DNA of 64,000 bases from Pseudonocardia autotrophica (GCF_000717175.1 NZ_JNYD01000030.1:5885-69884), one strand, 5' to 3'. Positions 52,919-62,179 are shown, counted from the stretch's first letter. Numbers and translations are program-made. Notes: generated from the sequence alone by a model not told the origin.

Positions 52919-53629
52919 GTGACCCGGACGAACAGCCGGCGGACCAGCCGTCGCGCCGTCTACGAGACGTTGCGCCGCAAGGTCCTCACCCTCGAGCTGC
53001 CGCCCGGCGCCGCGCTGTCGGAGAACGAGCTGGCGGCCTCGCTCGGGGTGAGCCGCACGCCGGTCCGGGAGAGCCTGATCCTGCTGGTGGAGGAGGGCCT
53101 GGTCCAGGTCTTCCCGCAGGTGGGGTCGTTCGTCTCGCGCGTCGACCCGGACAAGGTCGCCGACGCCCAGTTCCTGCGCGAGGCGGTGGAGCTCGCGTCG
53201 CTGGAGGACCTGCCCGCCGAGCTCGACCCGGAGCTCGTCGGCGAGCTGCGCCGCAACCTCGACCAGCAGCACCGGCCCGGGCTCACGGTCGAGGACTTCT
53301 TCGCCCTCGACGAGGAGTTCCACCACGGCCTGCTGCAGCTGGCGGGGCACGGCAGCGCCTGGGCCACGGTGGTCTCCGCGAAGGGCCATCTGGACCGGGC
53401 GCGCCGGCTGGGGCTGCAGGAGACGCCGCCGGAGGGCTTCGCCGACCAGCACGTCGAGATCTTCGAGGCCGTGCTGTCCGGCGACGTCGCCGGTGCACGC
53501 GCCGCCATGCGCACGCACCTGCGGGCGGTGTTCGACGACGTCGAGGCGATCCGCGAGCGCTCCCCCGAGCTGTTCGCGTCGGCGTCGGGCGCGGTCCCGG
53601 TGCGCCGCAACGTGGTCGTCTGGGAGTGA
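52919..53629 (+). CDS. GntR-family regulator of the sugar-acid operon
   Basis: A 236-residue regulator with an N-terminal winged helix ([47 protein letters not shown]) and an FCD domain ([36 protein letters not shown]) with the His residues of the metal site. TATCGT at 52907-52912 lies 6 bases before the GTG at 52919, the leaderless pattern, which decides against the upstream GTG at 52889. UxuR/ExuR-like function is inferred from position. Confidence 0.85.
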   Translation: MTRTNSRRTSRRAVYETLRRKVLTLELPPGAALSENELAASLGVSRTPVRESLILLVEEGLVQVFPQVGSFVSRVDPDKVADAQFLREAVELASLEDLPAELDPELVGELRRNLDQQHRPGLTVEDFFALDEEFHHGLLQLAGHGSAWATVVSAKGHLDRARRLGLQETPPEGFADQHVEIFEAVLSGDVAGARAAMRTHLRAVFDDVEAIRERSPELFASASGAVPVRRNVVVWE

Positions 53630-53647
53630 CGACCCCGGGTGATGATG

Positions 53648-53698
53648 GTCGCCTCGGGCCTGGCGGCGCCGGCGCTCGCCACGCTGGCCCGAGGCGAC
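53648..53698. terminator. Long bidirectional hairpin
   Basis: GTCGCCTCGGGCC at 53648-53660 and its exact complement at 53686-53698 form a 13-base stem. The 25-base loop can itself fold (GGCG with CGCC). It lies between the convergent GntR and esterase genes and fits a shared terminator. Confidence 0.65.
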
Positions 53699-53703
53699 GA
53701 CGG

Positions 53704-54782
53704 TCAGCCCAGCGACCTCGCGAACCCGAGCACGTCCCGCACCGCTTCGGCGTAGACGTCGGGCATCGCCGACCGGAACATCAGCTCGCCCACGTGGCAG
53801 AGCCCGAGGTTGACCTTGCCGATCGACGGGACGCCGGCGGCGAGCAGCGCGCGGTGGTAGGCGACGCCCTCGTCCCGCAGCGGGTCCAGCTCGTTGCACG
53901 AGATCACGTGCGGCGGCAGGCCGCGGAGGTCCTCGGCCGTGGCGTGGTACGGCCAGCAGGTCGCCTCCGCGGCGTTGCCGGCCCCCGGGTCGTACACCTC
54001 GGCGAGCAGCGGGAACAGGCTGCGGTTGAGCCAGTAGCGGTCGTTCTCGACGAGCGACGGCAGCGACGCCTCGGTCCAGTCGCCGAGGATGTACGGGCAC
54101 TGCGCGTAGACGCCCGCGATCGCCTCCGCCCAGCCCTCCCGCTTCGCCTTGATCGGCAGGGCGAGCGCGAGGTTGCCGCCCCCGGAGTCCCCGGTGACCA
54201 CGATGTGCGTGCCGCCCAGCTCGCCGAGGTGGTCGGCCACCCAGCGCAGCCCGGTCGCGCAGTCCTCCAGCCCGGCCGGGAACGGGTGCGGGCCGAGCGC
54301 GCCACCGCCGTTGCGGTACTCCACCCCGACGACGACGGCCCCGGCCGCCGCGAGCTCGTCCCGCCAGCGCGTGTAGAGCGCGCCCTTCGCGGCCAGCATG
54401 ACCATGCCGCCGCCGTGCACCTGGTAGATCACCGGGAGCGGGCCCTCGACCCCCTCCGGCCGGTGCACGTGCAGGCCGATCTCGTGGCCGCCGTCGCCGG
54501 TGATCGTGCGCAGCTCCGACGTCACGCCGTGGATCGGCGGCAGGTCCTCGGCGAGCGTGGCGAAGAGCCCCTCGAACCCCTCCTCGACGGCGTCGACGAA
54601 CTGCAGCAGCGTCTCCCGCCCCACGTCGGGCGTCAGCGGGGCGCCGTCGGCGTGGTCGAGGAGCCCGAGCTTCCCCATGACCGCGCCATCCGCGGATCGG
54701 CGCGGGGGTCGGTGCCGATCGTCAGGCCGGGGTCCCCCAGCCGGCCGGGCGGGATGTGCGGCGTCGACACGTCCGTCGTCAT
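53704..54782 (-). pseudogene. HSL-type esterase with an N-terminal frameshift
   Basis: An alpha/beta-hydrolase of the hormone-sensitive lipase type with HGGGM, GDSGGGN (nucleophile Ser), CNELDPLRDEG and GLCHVGE, so the catalytic set is intact. The main frame has a possible ATG at 54678 (324 residues). However, GAGGAG and an ATG at 54782 open another frame that reads MTTDVSTPHIPPGRLGDPG and continues to TDPRADPRM, the family's usual N-terminus. It runs out of frame at about 54678-54690. One extra base there would join both into 359 residues. It is either a real frameshift or a sequencing error. Confidence 0.7.
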
Positions 54783-54831
54783 GGGCGCTCTCCTCGTCGA
54801 GATCGTCGGTCGCGGTACGAGACACGCTGAT

Positions 54832-54857
54832 GCGCTGTCGCACTGATGCGACAGCGC
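54832..54857. promoter_or_regulatory. Perfect 11-4-11 inverted repeat between esterase and TetR-type gene
   Basis: GCGCTGTCGCA at 54832-54842 and TGCGACAGCGC at 54847-54857 are exact complements with CTGA between. A further half-site, TGTCGCA, follows at about 54864-54870. It lies in the 128-base divergent gap, 50 bases from the esterase start and 53 from the regulator start. It is a strong operator candidate for the TetR/QsdR-type protein. Confidence 0.7.
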
Positions 54858-54910
54858 AGCCAGGTGTCGCAGAGTATGGTGCGCGTCACATCGGGGTCAA
54901 CGGAGGGGCC

Positions 54911-55540
54911 GTGGCCGGAACATCGACGCCGCTGCAGCGGAGCCTCGCCGGGTCCGCCGCCCGTCCCGGCGCGCTCGACGCGTTCCTGCTGGCCCGGCGC
55001 CGGTTCCAGGCCGGTGAGCGGATCGACATGCAGGCGCTCGCCGCGGAGCTCGGCGTCAACCGGGCCACGGTCTACCGCTGGGTCGGCTCCCGCGAGCTGC
55101 TGCTGTGCGAGGTCGTCTGGTCCCTCACGGAACGGACCCTTCGCCGGGAGCCGCCGGCCGCAGATGGTTCGGGGTCGCGCCTCGCCGCGGTCCTGAGCCG
55201 GTTCGTCACCGACACCCTCGCCCACCGTGGCATGCGCCGGTTCCTCGAGGAGGAGGGCGAGTGCGCCCTGCGGCTGCTCACGCTGTCGTCGGGAGGTTTC
55301 CAGCCCCGGCTGGTCGGCCTCGTCCGCGAGCTGGCCGCGGCGGAGACCGCGGCGGGCCGGCTGGCCAGCCCGATCCCGCTCGACGACCTGGCCTACACCC
55401 TGGTGCGCGTGATCGAGTCCTACGTCTACCTGCGCACGATCACCGGGGAGGAGCCGGACGGCACCCGCGCCGCCCGCGTGCTGCAGGCGCTGCTCCCCGG
55501 CCCCGCCGATCCGGGCCGCTCCCGGCCGGGACGGACGTAA
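54911..55540 (+). CDS. TetR/AcrR regulator, QsdR-like
   Basis: A 209-residue regulator with an N-terminal HTH (IDMQALAAELGVNRATVYRWVGSRELLLCEVVWSL) and a C-terminal domain like the QsdR family, which controls lactonase expression in Rhodococcus (FVTDTLAHRGMRRFLEEEGECALRLL). GGAGGGG lies directly before the GTG at 54911. Facing an esterase across a perfect inverted repeat, it probably represses that gene in response to an ester or lactone ligand. Confidence 0.82.
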   Translation: MAGTSTPLQRSLAGSAARPGALDAFLLARRRFQAGERIDMQALAAELGVNRATVYRWVGSRELLLCEVVWSLTERTLRREPPAADGSGSRLAAVLSRFVTDTLAHRGMRRFLEEEGECALRLLTLSSGGFQPRLVGLVRELAAAETAAGRLASPIPLDDLAYTLVRVIESYVYLRTITGEEPDGTRAARVLQALLPGPADPGRSRPGRT

Positions 55541-55603
55541 CGGCGGGCGTGATCGGGACGAGCGCGATCACGCCGGTCGTCCGGCGTAAGAGGGAGGAGC
55601 GGC

Positions 55604-57478
55604 GTGGCCTATCCCGACGACTATCCCCCGATCGCCGAGCACGGGCTGATCGGCGACCTGCAGACCGCGGCCCTGGTGACCACGGACGGCAGCGTCGACT
55701 GGTACTGCTGCCCGCGGTTCGACTCGCCGAGCGTGTTCGGCGCGCTGCTGGACCGCCGGCGCGGCGGGTTCTTCCGGATCGCGCCCGACACGGACGGCGA
55801 GGTCACGCGACGGCAGTGGTACTTCCACGACACCGCCGTGCTGATGACCCGGTTCATGACGGCCGACGGCGTGGGTGCGCTCTACGACTTCATGCCCGTG
55901 CGGGACGGCGCCGCGACCGACCGGCACGAGATCGTCCGGGTGCTGCGCGTGGTCCGCGGGACGATGCGGTTCACCGTGGAGTGCCGGCCGCGCTTTGACT
56001 ACGGCCGGGCCGGCCACACCACCGAGACCACCGCCGAGGGCGTCGTCTTCCACGGCCCGGAGATGGACGTGTGCCTGCACACGGTCGTCGACGGCGGCGG
56101 CGCCCTCGACTGGGAGCGCGACGGGCCGGACGTCCGGGCGTCGATCACCCTGTCCGCGGGCCAGGCGGTCGGCACGGTGCTGGAGTCCGGCTCCGGCCTG
56201 CAGCCCCGCCGCATCCCGATCGGCGAGGCCGACGAGCGGTTCGACGCGACAGTGGAGTTCTGGCGCACCTGGCTGGAGCGCTCGACCTACGTCGGCCGCT
56301 GGCGCGAGACGGTCCACCGCTCGGCCATGTCGCTCAAGCTCATGACCTACGCCCCGACCGGCGCGCTCGTCGCCGCCCCCACGGCCGGGTTGCCCGAGCA
56401 GGTCGGCGGCGAGCGGAACTGGGACTACCGCTACACCTGGATCCGCGACGCCTCGTTCTCGGTGCACGCCCTGCTCAGCCTCGGCTACACCGAGGAGGCC
56501 GCGGCGTTCGGGCGCTGGTTGGCCGACCGCGTCGGCGAGCACGACGGTCCCGACGGCAGGCCGCTGCGGATCATGTACCGGGTCGACGGCTCTGCCGACC
56601 TCACCGAGGAGTCCCTCGGCCACCTGGAGGGCTACCGGGGGTCGCGGCCCGTCCGGATCGGCAACGGCGCCGCCGACCAGATGCAGCTCGACATCGTCGG
56701 CGAGGCCCTGGACTCGCTGTACCTGGCCGACCGGCACGCCGTCCGGCTCGACCACCGCGGCTGGCAGGCCGTGCGGGACATGCTGTCGTGGCTCTGCGAG
56801 AACTGGGACCAGGTCGACGAGGGGATCTGGGAGACCCGCGGCGGGGCGAAGGACTTCGTCTACGGCCGCCTGATGTCCTGGGTCGCCTTCGACCGGGCGA
56901 CGCGGATGGCCCGCGAGCGCGCGCTCCCCGGCGACGTGCCGGGGTGGACGACCCGGCGCGACGCGATCTACGACCAGGTGATGACCAAGGGCTTCGACGC
57001 CGGGCGGCAGGCGTTCGTGCAGTACCTCGGCGGCGACGTGCTCGACGCGGCCGTGCTGATGATGCCGCGCGCCGGGTTCGTGGTCCCGAGCGACCCGCTG
57101 TGGCACTCCACGCTGGAGGCGATCGACCGGACCCTGGTGTCCGACGGGCTGGTGTTCCGCTACGACCCGTCCGCCTCGCCCGACGGCCTGACCGGCACCG
57201 AGGGCACGTTCTCGCTCTGCAGCTTCTGGTACGTCGACGCGCTGGCCCGCTCCGGCCGGCTCGGCGACGCCCGCACCGCCTTCGAGAAGATGCTGACCTA
57301 CGCCAACCACCTCGGCCTCTACTCGGAGGAGATCGGGGCGACCGGTGAGCAGCTCGGCAACTTCCCGCAGGCCTTCAGCCACCTCGCGCTGATCAGCGCG
57401 GCGGTGGACCTCGACCACCAGCTCGACCACGGGCCGGGTCGGGTCGCGCACGCCTCCGGCCCGCACCGGCTCACCTGA
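55604..57478 (+). CDS. GH15-family glucosidase (trehalase/glucoamylase type)
   Basis: A 624-residue protein with the N-terminal beta domain typical of bacterial GH15 (YPPIAEHGLIGDLQTAALVTTDGSVDWYCCPRFDSPS) and the (alpha/alpha)6 barrel. NWDYRYTWIRDASF lines the active site. WDQVDEGIWETRGG gives the general acid Glu, and the closing Glu is in GEQLGNFPQAFSH. Actinobacterial members hydrolyse trehalose or maltodextrins. There is no signal peptide, so it is cytoplasmic. GAGGAG precedes the GTG. It opens the operon with gnd and zwf. Confidence 0.9.
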   Translation: MAYPDDYPPIAEHGLIGDLQTAALVTTDGSVDWYCCPRFDSPSVFGALLDRRRGGFFRIAPDTDGEVTRRQWYFHDTAVLMTRFMTADGVGALYDFMPVRDGAATDRHEIVRVLRVVRGTMRFTVECRPRFDYGRAGHTTETTAEGVVFHGPEMDVCLHTVVDGGGALDWERDGPDVRASITLSAGQAVGTVLESGSGLQPRRIPIGEADERFDATVEFWRTWLERSTYVGRWRETVHRSAMSLKLMTYAPTGALVAAPTAGLPEQVGGERNWDYRYTWIRDASFSVHALLSLGYTEEAAAFGRWLADRVGEHDGPDGRPLRIMYRVDGSADLTEESLGHLEGYRGSRPVRIGNGAADQMQLDIVGEALDSLYLADRHAVRLDHRGWQAVRDMLSWLCENWDQVDEGIWETRGGAKDFVYGRLMSWVAFDRATRMARERALPGDVPGWTTRRDAIYDQVMTKGFDAGRQAFVQYLGGDVLDAAVLMMPRAGFVVPSDPLWHSTLEAIDRTLVSDGLVFRYDPSASPDGLTGTEGTFSLCSFWYVDALARSGRLGDARTAFEKMLTYANHLGLYSEEIGATGEQLGNFPQAFSHLALISAAVDLDHQLDHGPGRVAHASGPHRLT

Positions 57479-57497
57479 CGCACGGGAGGACGACGGG

Positions 57498-58523
57498 ATG
57501 CAGATCGCGATGATCGGGCTCGGCCGGATGGGCGCCAACATGGTGCGCAGGCTGCTGCGCGCCGGGCACGAGTGCCACGTGTACGACGTCTCCCCCGACG
57601 CCGTCGCCGCCCTGGTGGCCGAGGGGGCGCGGGGCGCCGGATCGCTCGAGGAGCTGGTCGGCGGCCTGGACGCGCCGCGGTCGGTGTGGCTGATGCTGCC
57701 GGCCGCGATCACCGGCGACACCGTGACCGCGCTGCTCGGCGCGCTCGACGCCGGCGACGCGATCGTCGACGGCGGCAACTCCTCCTACCGGGACGACATC
57801 GACCGCGCCGAGCAGGCCGCGGCCGGCGGGATCGACTACGTCGACTGCGGCACCAGCGGCGGGGTGTGGGGCCTCGACCGCGGCTACTGCCTGATGATCG
57901 GCGGCCCGGACCGGGCGGTCTCGCGGCTGCGGCCGGTGTTCTCCTCGCTCGCCCCGGGCGTCGCCACCGCCCCCCGAACCCCGGGCCGCAGCGGCGACCC
58001 GAGCCCGGCCGAGCAGGGCTGGCTGCACTGCGGCCCGCCCGGCGCCGGGCACTTCGTCAAGATGGTGCACAACGGCATCGAGTACGCCCTGATGGCCGCC
58101 TACGCCGAGGGCCTCAACGTCATCCGCAACGCGGGCGCGGGCGTGCGGCCCCCCGAGGCCGACGCGGAGACCGCCCCGCTGCGCGACCCGAAGTACTACC
58201 CCTACGACGGCATCGACCTCGCCGAGGTCGCCGAGGTGTGGCGGCGCGGCAGCGTGGTCGGGTCGTGGCTGCTCGACCTCACCGCCGAGGCGTTGCAGGC
58301 GGACCCGGGCCTCGACCAGTTCGCCGGCCGGGTGTCGGACTCCGGCGAGGGCCGGTGGACGTCGATCGCCGCGATCGAGGAGGGCGTGTCCGCGCCGCTG
58401 CTCACCGCGGCGCTCTACAGCCGCTTCGCCTCCCGCGGCAGCGAGCTGTTCGCCGACAAGGTCGAGTCCGCCCAACGGCTGGAGTTCGGCGGGCACGTCG
58501 AGAAGACGGGTGGCCCGGCGTGA
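57498..58523 (+). CDS. gnd: 6-phosphogluconate dehydrogenase, decarboxylating (GndA type)
   Basis: A 341-residue short-form 6-phosphogluconate dehydrogenase, often NAD-linked, that yields ribulose 5-phosphate and CO2. MIGLGRMGANMVRRLL is the nucleotide fold, CGTSGGVWGLDRGYCLMIGG the substrate loop and FVKMVHNGIEYALMAAYAEG holds the catalytic Lys. It starts 20 bases after the GH15 gene, with GGAGGA upstream. Its TGA overlaps the GTG of zwf, so the two pentose-phosphate enzymes are coupled. Confidence 0.93.
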   Translation: MQIAMIGLGRMGANMVRRLLRAGHECHVYDVSPDAVAALVAEGARGAGSLEELVGGLDAPRSVWLMLPAAITGDTVTALLGALDAGDAIVDGGNSSYRDDIDRAEQAAAGGIDYVDCGTSGGVWGLDRGYCLMIGGPDRAVSRLRPVFSSLAPGVATAPRTPGRSGDPSPAEQGWLHCGPPGAGHFVKMVHNGIEYALMAAYAEGLNVIRNAGAGVRPPEADAETAPLRDPKYYPYDGIDLAEVAEVWRRGSVVGSWLLDLTAEALQADPGLDQFAGRVSDSGEGRWTSIAAIEEGVSAPLLTAALYSRFASRGSELFADKVESAQRLEFGGHVEKTGGPA

Positions 58524-59995
58524 CCGCTCGGCAGGGGGACGTCCTGGTCCTCTTCGGCATCACCGGCGACCTCGCCAAGAAGATGATCATCCCGGCGCTG
58601 TACCGGCTGGTCGGACGGGGCGAGCTGACCGTGCCGGTCATCGGCGTCGCGCTGACCGACTGGGACGACGACCGGCTGCGCGCGCACATGGCCGACTGCG
58701 TCCGGGCCGCGGTGGACGAGGTCGACGAGTCCGCGCTGCAGCGCCTGCAGGGCTCGACGCGCCTGGTGGCGGGGAACTACACCGACCCGGCCGTGTTCAC
58801 CCGCCTCGCCGACGCGATCACCGCGGAGGCCGGACCGACGGCGTTCGCGGTGCACTACCTCGCGGTGCCGCCCTCGCTGTTCGGCACGGTGGCGGACGGG
58901 CTGGCCGGGGTCGGCCTGCACACCCGGTCCCGGCTCGTCGTCGAGAAGCCGTTCGGGCGGGACCTCGACTCGGCGCGGGCGCTGCAGGCCCTGCTGGCGA
59001 AGCACTACCCGGAGGACCGGATCTTCCGGGTGGACCACTTCCTCGGCAAGGAGCCGGTGGAGGACCTGCTGGTGCTGCGGTTCGCCAACACGCTGCTGGA
59101 GCCGCTGTGGAGCCGGCAGTGGATCGACCGGTTCGAGATCACCATGGCCGAGGACTTCGACGTCGCCGACCGCGGGTCGTTCTACGACGCGGTGGGCACG
59201 GTGCGGGACGTCGTCCAGAACCACCTGCTGCAGGTCATGGCCTACCTGCTCATGGACGCCCCGCTCTCCGACGCCGCGGACGACCAGCGGGACGCCAAGT
59301 TCCGGCTGCTGCGGGCCGTGCGAAGGCTCGACGCCGGCGCGGTGGTCCGCGGCCGGTACGACGGCTACCTCAAGACGCCGGGCGTCGCGCCGGACTCGAC
59401 CACCGAGACGTTCGTCGCGGCCACCTTCCACGTCGACGACTGGCGGTGGGCCGGGGTGCCGGTGCACCTGCGGGCCGGCAAGGCGCTGCCGGACACGCTG
59501 CTCGACATCGTCGCCGTGCTGCGGCCGCCGCCGCGCGCGCTGTTCTCCGGCGGGCTCGGCAGCATGCGGCCGGACCGGATCCGGCTGCGCCTGCAGCCCC
59601 GGGCCGGGATCACGATCACGCTGCTCGCCAAGCAGCCGGGGCGCGGCGACGTCCCCACCGAGATCCCCCTCTCCGTCGACTTCCGCGAGGTGCTGGGCCC
59701 GGTCCACGCACCCTACGAGCGGATCTTCGGCGACGCACTGGCCGGCGACCCGGCGCACTTCGCCCGGATGGACACCATCGAGCAGGCCTGGCGCATCGTC
59801 GAGCCGATCCTCGACCCAGCGACCCCGCCCGCGCCGTACGCCGGGGGCTCGTGGGGACCCGAGGCGGCCGAGCGGCTGCCCGGCCCCGAGGGCTGGGTGC
59901 CGCTCCCGCCCACGGCAGCCGCGACACCGTCCGCGACACCGCCCCTGCGGACCGCGGCGGAGGGGGCCGCACAGGAGGGGGCCCTCGCCCGGTGA
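58520..59995 (+). CDS. zwf: Glucose-6-phosphate 1-dehydrogenase
   Basis: A 491-residue enzyme for the first step of the pentose phosphate pathway. FGITGDLAKKMIIPALYRL is the coenzyme site, VVEKPFGRDL follows, and the active-site signature is RVDHFLGKEPVEDLLVLRFAN. The last 30 residues are a low-complexity Ala/Thr/Pro tail not usual for the family. The protein is linked by GTGA overlaps to gnd before it and to the FUSC gene after it. Confidence 0.93.
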   Translation: MTARQGDVLVLFGITGDLAKKMIIPALYRLVGRGELTVPVIGVALTDWDDDRLRAHMADCVRAAVDEVDESALQRLQGSTRLVAGNYTDPAVFTRLADAITAEAGPTAFAVHYLAVPPSLFGTVADGLAGVGLHTRSRLVVEKPFGRDLDSARALQALLAKHYPEDRIFRVDHFLGKEPVEDLLVLRFANTLLEPLWSRQWIDRFEITMAEDFDVADRGSFYDAVGTVRDVVQNHLLQVMAYLLMDAPLSDAADDQRDAKFRLLRAVRRLDAGAVVRGRYDGYLKTPGVAPDSTTETFVAATFHVDDWRWAGVPVHLRAGKALPDTLLDIVAVLRPPPRALFSGGLGSMRPDRIRLRLQPRAGITITLLAKQPGRGDVPTEIPLSVDFREVLGPVHAPYERIFGDALAGDPAHFARMDTIEQAWRIVEPILDPATPPAPYAGGSWGPEAAERLPGPEGWVPLPPTAAATPSATPPLRTAAEGAAQEGALAR

Positions 59996-62178
59996 GGCCG
60001 CCGGCCGGGCCCGCCCTGCGCCGGTCGATCCGCGTGTCGGTGCCCGCGCTCGTCGGCTTCTACGGCGGCCTCTACGGGCTGGGCGACTCCACCGTCGCGA
60101 TCTACGCGCTGTTCACCGTGATCGCGCTCGGCGCGCTGTCCGAGGTCACCGGCTCGCCCGACCGGCGGCTCCGGACGTTCCTCGGCGCCGCCGCCGCCGC
60201 GGCGGTGCTGGTCAGCCTCGGCACCCTGCTCGCCGTCTCGACCTGGGCCGCGGCGGCGGGGATGCTCGTCGTCGGGTTCGTGGTCGCCTACGCCGGAACG
60301 GGCGGGCCGCGGGTGGTGGGCGTGGCCAACGGGCTGCAGCTGCTCTACGTGCTCCCGTGCTTCCCGCCCTTCCAGCCGGACACGCTCGACCAGCGGCTGC
60401 TCGGGCTGGTGCTGGGGACCGTGCTGCTGGTCGCCTGCGACCGCTGGCTGCTGCCCGCGTCCGTGCCGACGCCGGTGCCGGACCGGATGGCGGTCCTCGC
60501 CGACGAGGTCGCGGGGTTCGCCGGCGCGCTGGCGGACTCGCTACGCCTCCCGGCGGCCACGGCCCCGGAGCTCGCCCGGCAGCGCGAGGTGCTGGAGTCG
60601 GCGGAGGACCTGCGGATCACCCGGCTCGCCCGGGAGCAACGGCCGCTCGGGCCGGGGCGCCGGGACCGCAGCCTGCTCGCGACCGCCGCCGCGATCCGGG
60701 CGGCGGCGGACCGGTCGGTCGCGCTGGCGGACCTGCTCTCCGCGCCCGGCGAGCCGCCGCACCCGCGGACCGCGGACCTCGTCGCGGAGTCCGGGCACGT
60801 CCTCCACGGGGTCGCCCGCACCCTGCGGGCCGGACGGCAGGCGCTGCCGGTCGACGTCACCGGACTCGACGCCGTGCTCGCCGCGCACGGCGCCGCCCGC
60901 ACCCCCGGACCGGCGACGACGCTGCGGGCCGGGCTCGCCGCCGTCGCCCTCGCCGAGGACGCCCGGCTCGCCGGGCTGGCCGTGTCCGGCTGGTCCGGTG
61001 CACCCCGGCCGGCGCCCGCGGACACGCCGCCGATGCTCTGGTTCCTGCACGCCGGCCGGGCGGAGCTGTGGGGGCGGCGGCTGCGGGCGCACCTCACCCC
61101 GCGCTCGGTCTACCTGCAGAACGCCGTCCGCCTCGCGCTCGGTCTTGCCGTCGCGCGGGTCGTGGCCGGGGTGTTCGACCTGCAGCACGGCTTCTGGGTC
61201 CTGCTGGCGACGCTCAGCCTGATGCGCACCTCGGCGTCGGCGGACCGGTCGGTGCTCGTCCGGGCGTTCGCCGGCACGATCGTCGGCGCGGTGCTCGCCG
61301 CCGGGGTGCTGCTCCTGGTCGGCGACCACCGCGCCGTCTACGTCTGGCTGCTCCCGGTCGTCATGATCGCGACGTTCGCCGCCGGCCCGCTGCTGGGCCT
61401 CGCCGCCGGGCAGGCGGGTTTCACGGTGCTGGTCGCGGCGCTGTTCGCCCAGCTCGCGCCGCCGACCTGGCACCTGGCCGAGGTCCGCCTCGTCGACGTG
61501 CTGGTGGGCGGGGTGATCGGCGCGGTGATCGGCGCGGCGGTGTGGCCGCGCGGTGGCGGCGGGGAGGTCCGGCAGGTGGCCGCGGACGCCCTGCGGGCGG
61601 TGGCCGACGACGCCGAGGCCGTCGCCGCGGTGCTGAGCCGGTCCCCGGTCACGGAGACCGACGAACCCGAGCGCCTGCACAGCACCGCGGTCCTGCTCGA
61701 GCACGCCTACGCCCAGTACCGGACCGAGCCGATGCCGCACGGCGCCGCGGGCCCGGACTGGCTGGCCGTCGTGCTCGTCGTGCACCGGCTCGACGCCTAC
61801 GACGGCGCCCTCCGCGAGCGCCATCCCGCACTGCTCACCGTCCGCTCCGGCCCGGCCGATCCCGACGCGGACGCGCTGCGGGCGGCGGCCGCCGACGTCG
61901 CCGGGGCCTACCGGCGGACCGCCGACGCCGTCGCGGCCGACCGGGTGCCGGAGACCCTCGCCGAGGAGTGCCGCGGCCGGTTCCCGCCGGTCCCGGCCGA
62001 GTGCGACTCCCGGCTGCTCGACGGCTGGGGCTGGCTGCACGCGCTGTGCGACAACCTCGCCCGCATCCGGCGTGCCCTCGCCGGCGACACCGGACCGCCC
62101 GTCACCAGCGATCCCCCCGGGTCCACGCCGGACGCCGGCCGATCCCGCGCGGCCTCGCGACGACCGCCGCCGGACTGA
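59992..62178 (+). CDS. FUSC-family inner-membrane protein
   Basis: A 728-residue protein with two blocks of hydrophobic helices (about 15-145 and 375-530), each followed by a long soluble helical part. This is the layout of the FUSC/AaeB-YccC group linked to efflux of aromatic acids. Second-block features are NAVRLALGLAVARVVAGVFDLQHGFWVLLATLSLM and the Gly-rich VGGVIGAVIGAAVWPRG. The GTG overlaps the zwf stop, with AGGAGGGG upstream. Why a FUSC protein is coupled to pentose-phosphate genes is not clear. Confidence 0.85.
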   Translation: MRPPAGPALRRSIRVSVPALVGFYGGLYGLGDSTVAIYALFTVIALGALSEVTGSPDRRLRTFLGAAAAAAVLVSLGTLLAVSTWAAAAGMLVVGFVVAYAGTGGPRVVGVANGLQLLYVLPCFPPFQPDTLDQRLLGLVLGTVLLVACDRWLLPASVPTPVPDRMAVLADEVAGFAGALADSLRLPAATAPELARQREVLESAEDLRITRLAREQRPLGPGRRDRSLLATAAAIRAAADRSVALADLLSAPGEPPHPRTADLVAESGHVLHGVARTLRAGRQALPVDVTGLDAVLAAHGAARTPGPATTLRAGLAAVALAEDARLAGLAVSGWSGAPRPAPADTPPMLWFLHAGRAELWGRRLRAHLTPRSVYLQNAVRLALGLAVARVVAGVFDLQHGFWVLLATLSLMRTSASADRSVLVRAFAGTIVGAVLAAGVLLLVGDHRAVYVWLLPVVMIATFAAGPLLGLAAGQAGFTVLVAALFAQLAPPTWHLAEVRLVDVLVGGVIGAVIGAAVWPRGGGGEVRQVAADALRAVADDAEAVAAVLSRSPVTETDEPERLHSTAVLLEHAYAQYRTEPMPHGAAGPDWLAVVLVVHRLDAYDGALRERHPALLTVRSGPADPDADALRAAAADVAGAYRRTADAVAADRVPETLAEECRGRFPPVPAECDSRLLDGWGWLHALCDNLARIRRALAGDTGPPVTSDPPGSTPDAGRSRAASRRPPPD

Positions 62179-62179
62179 T

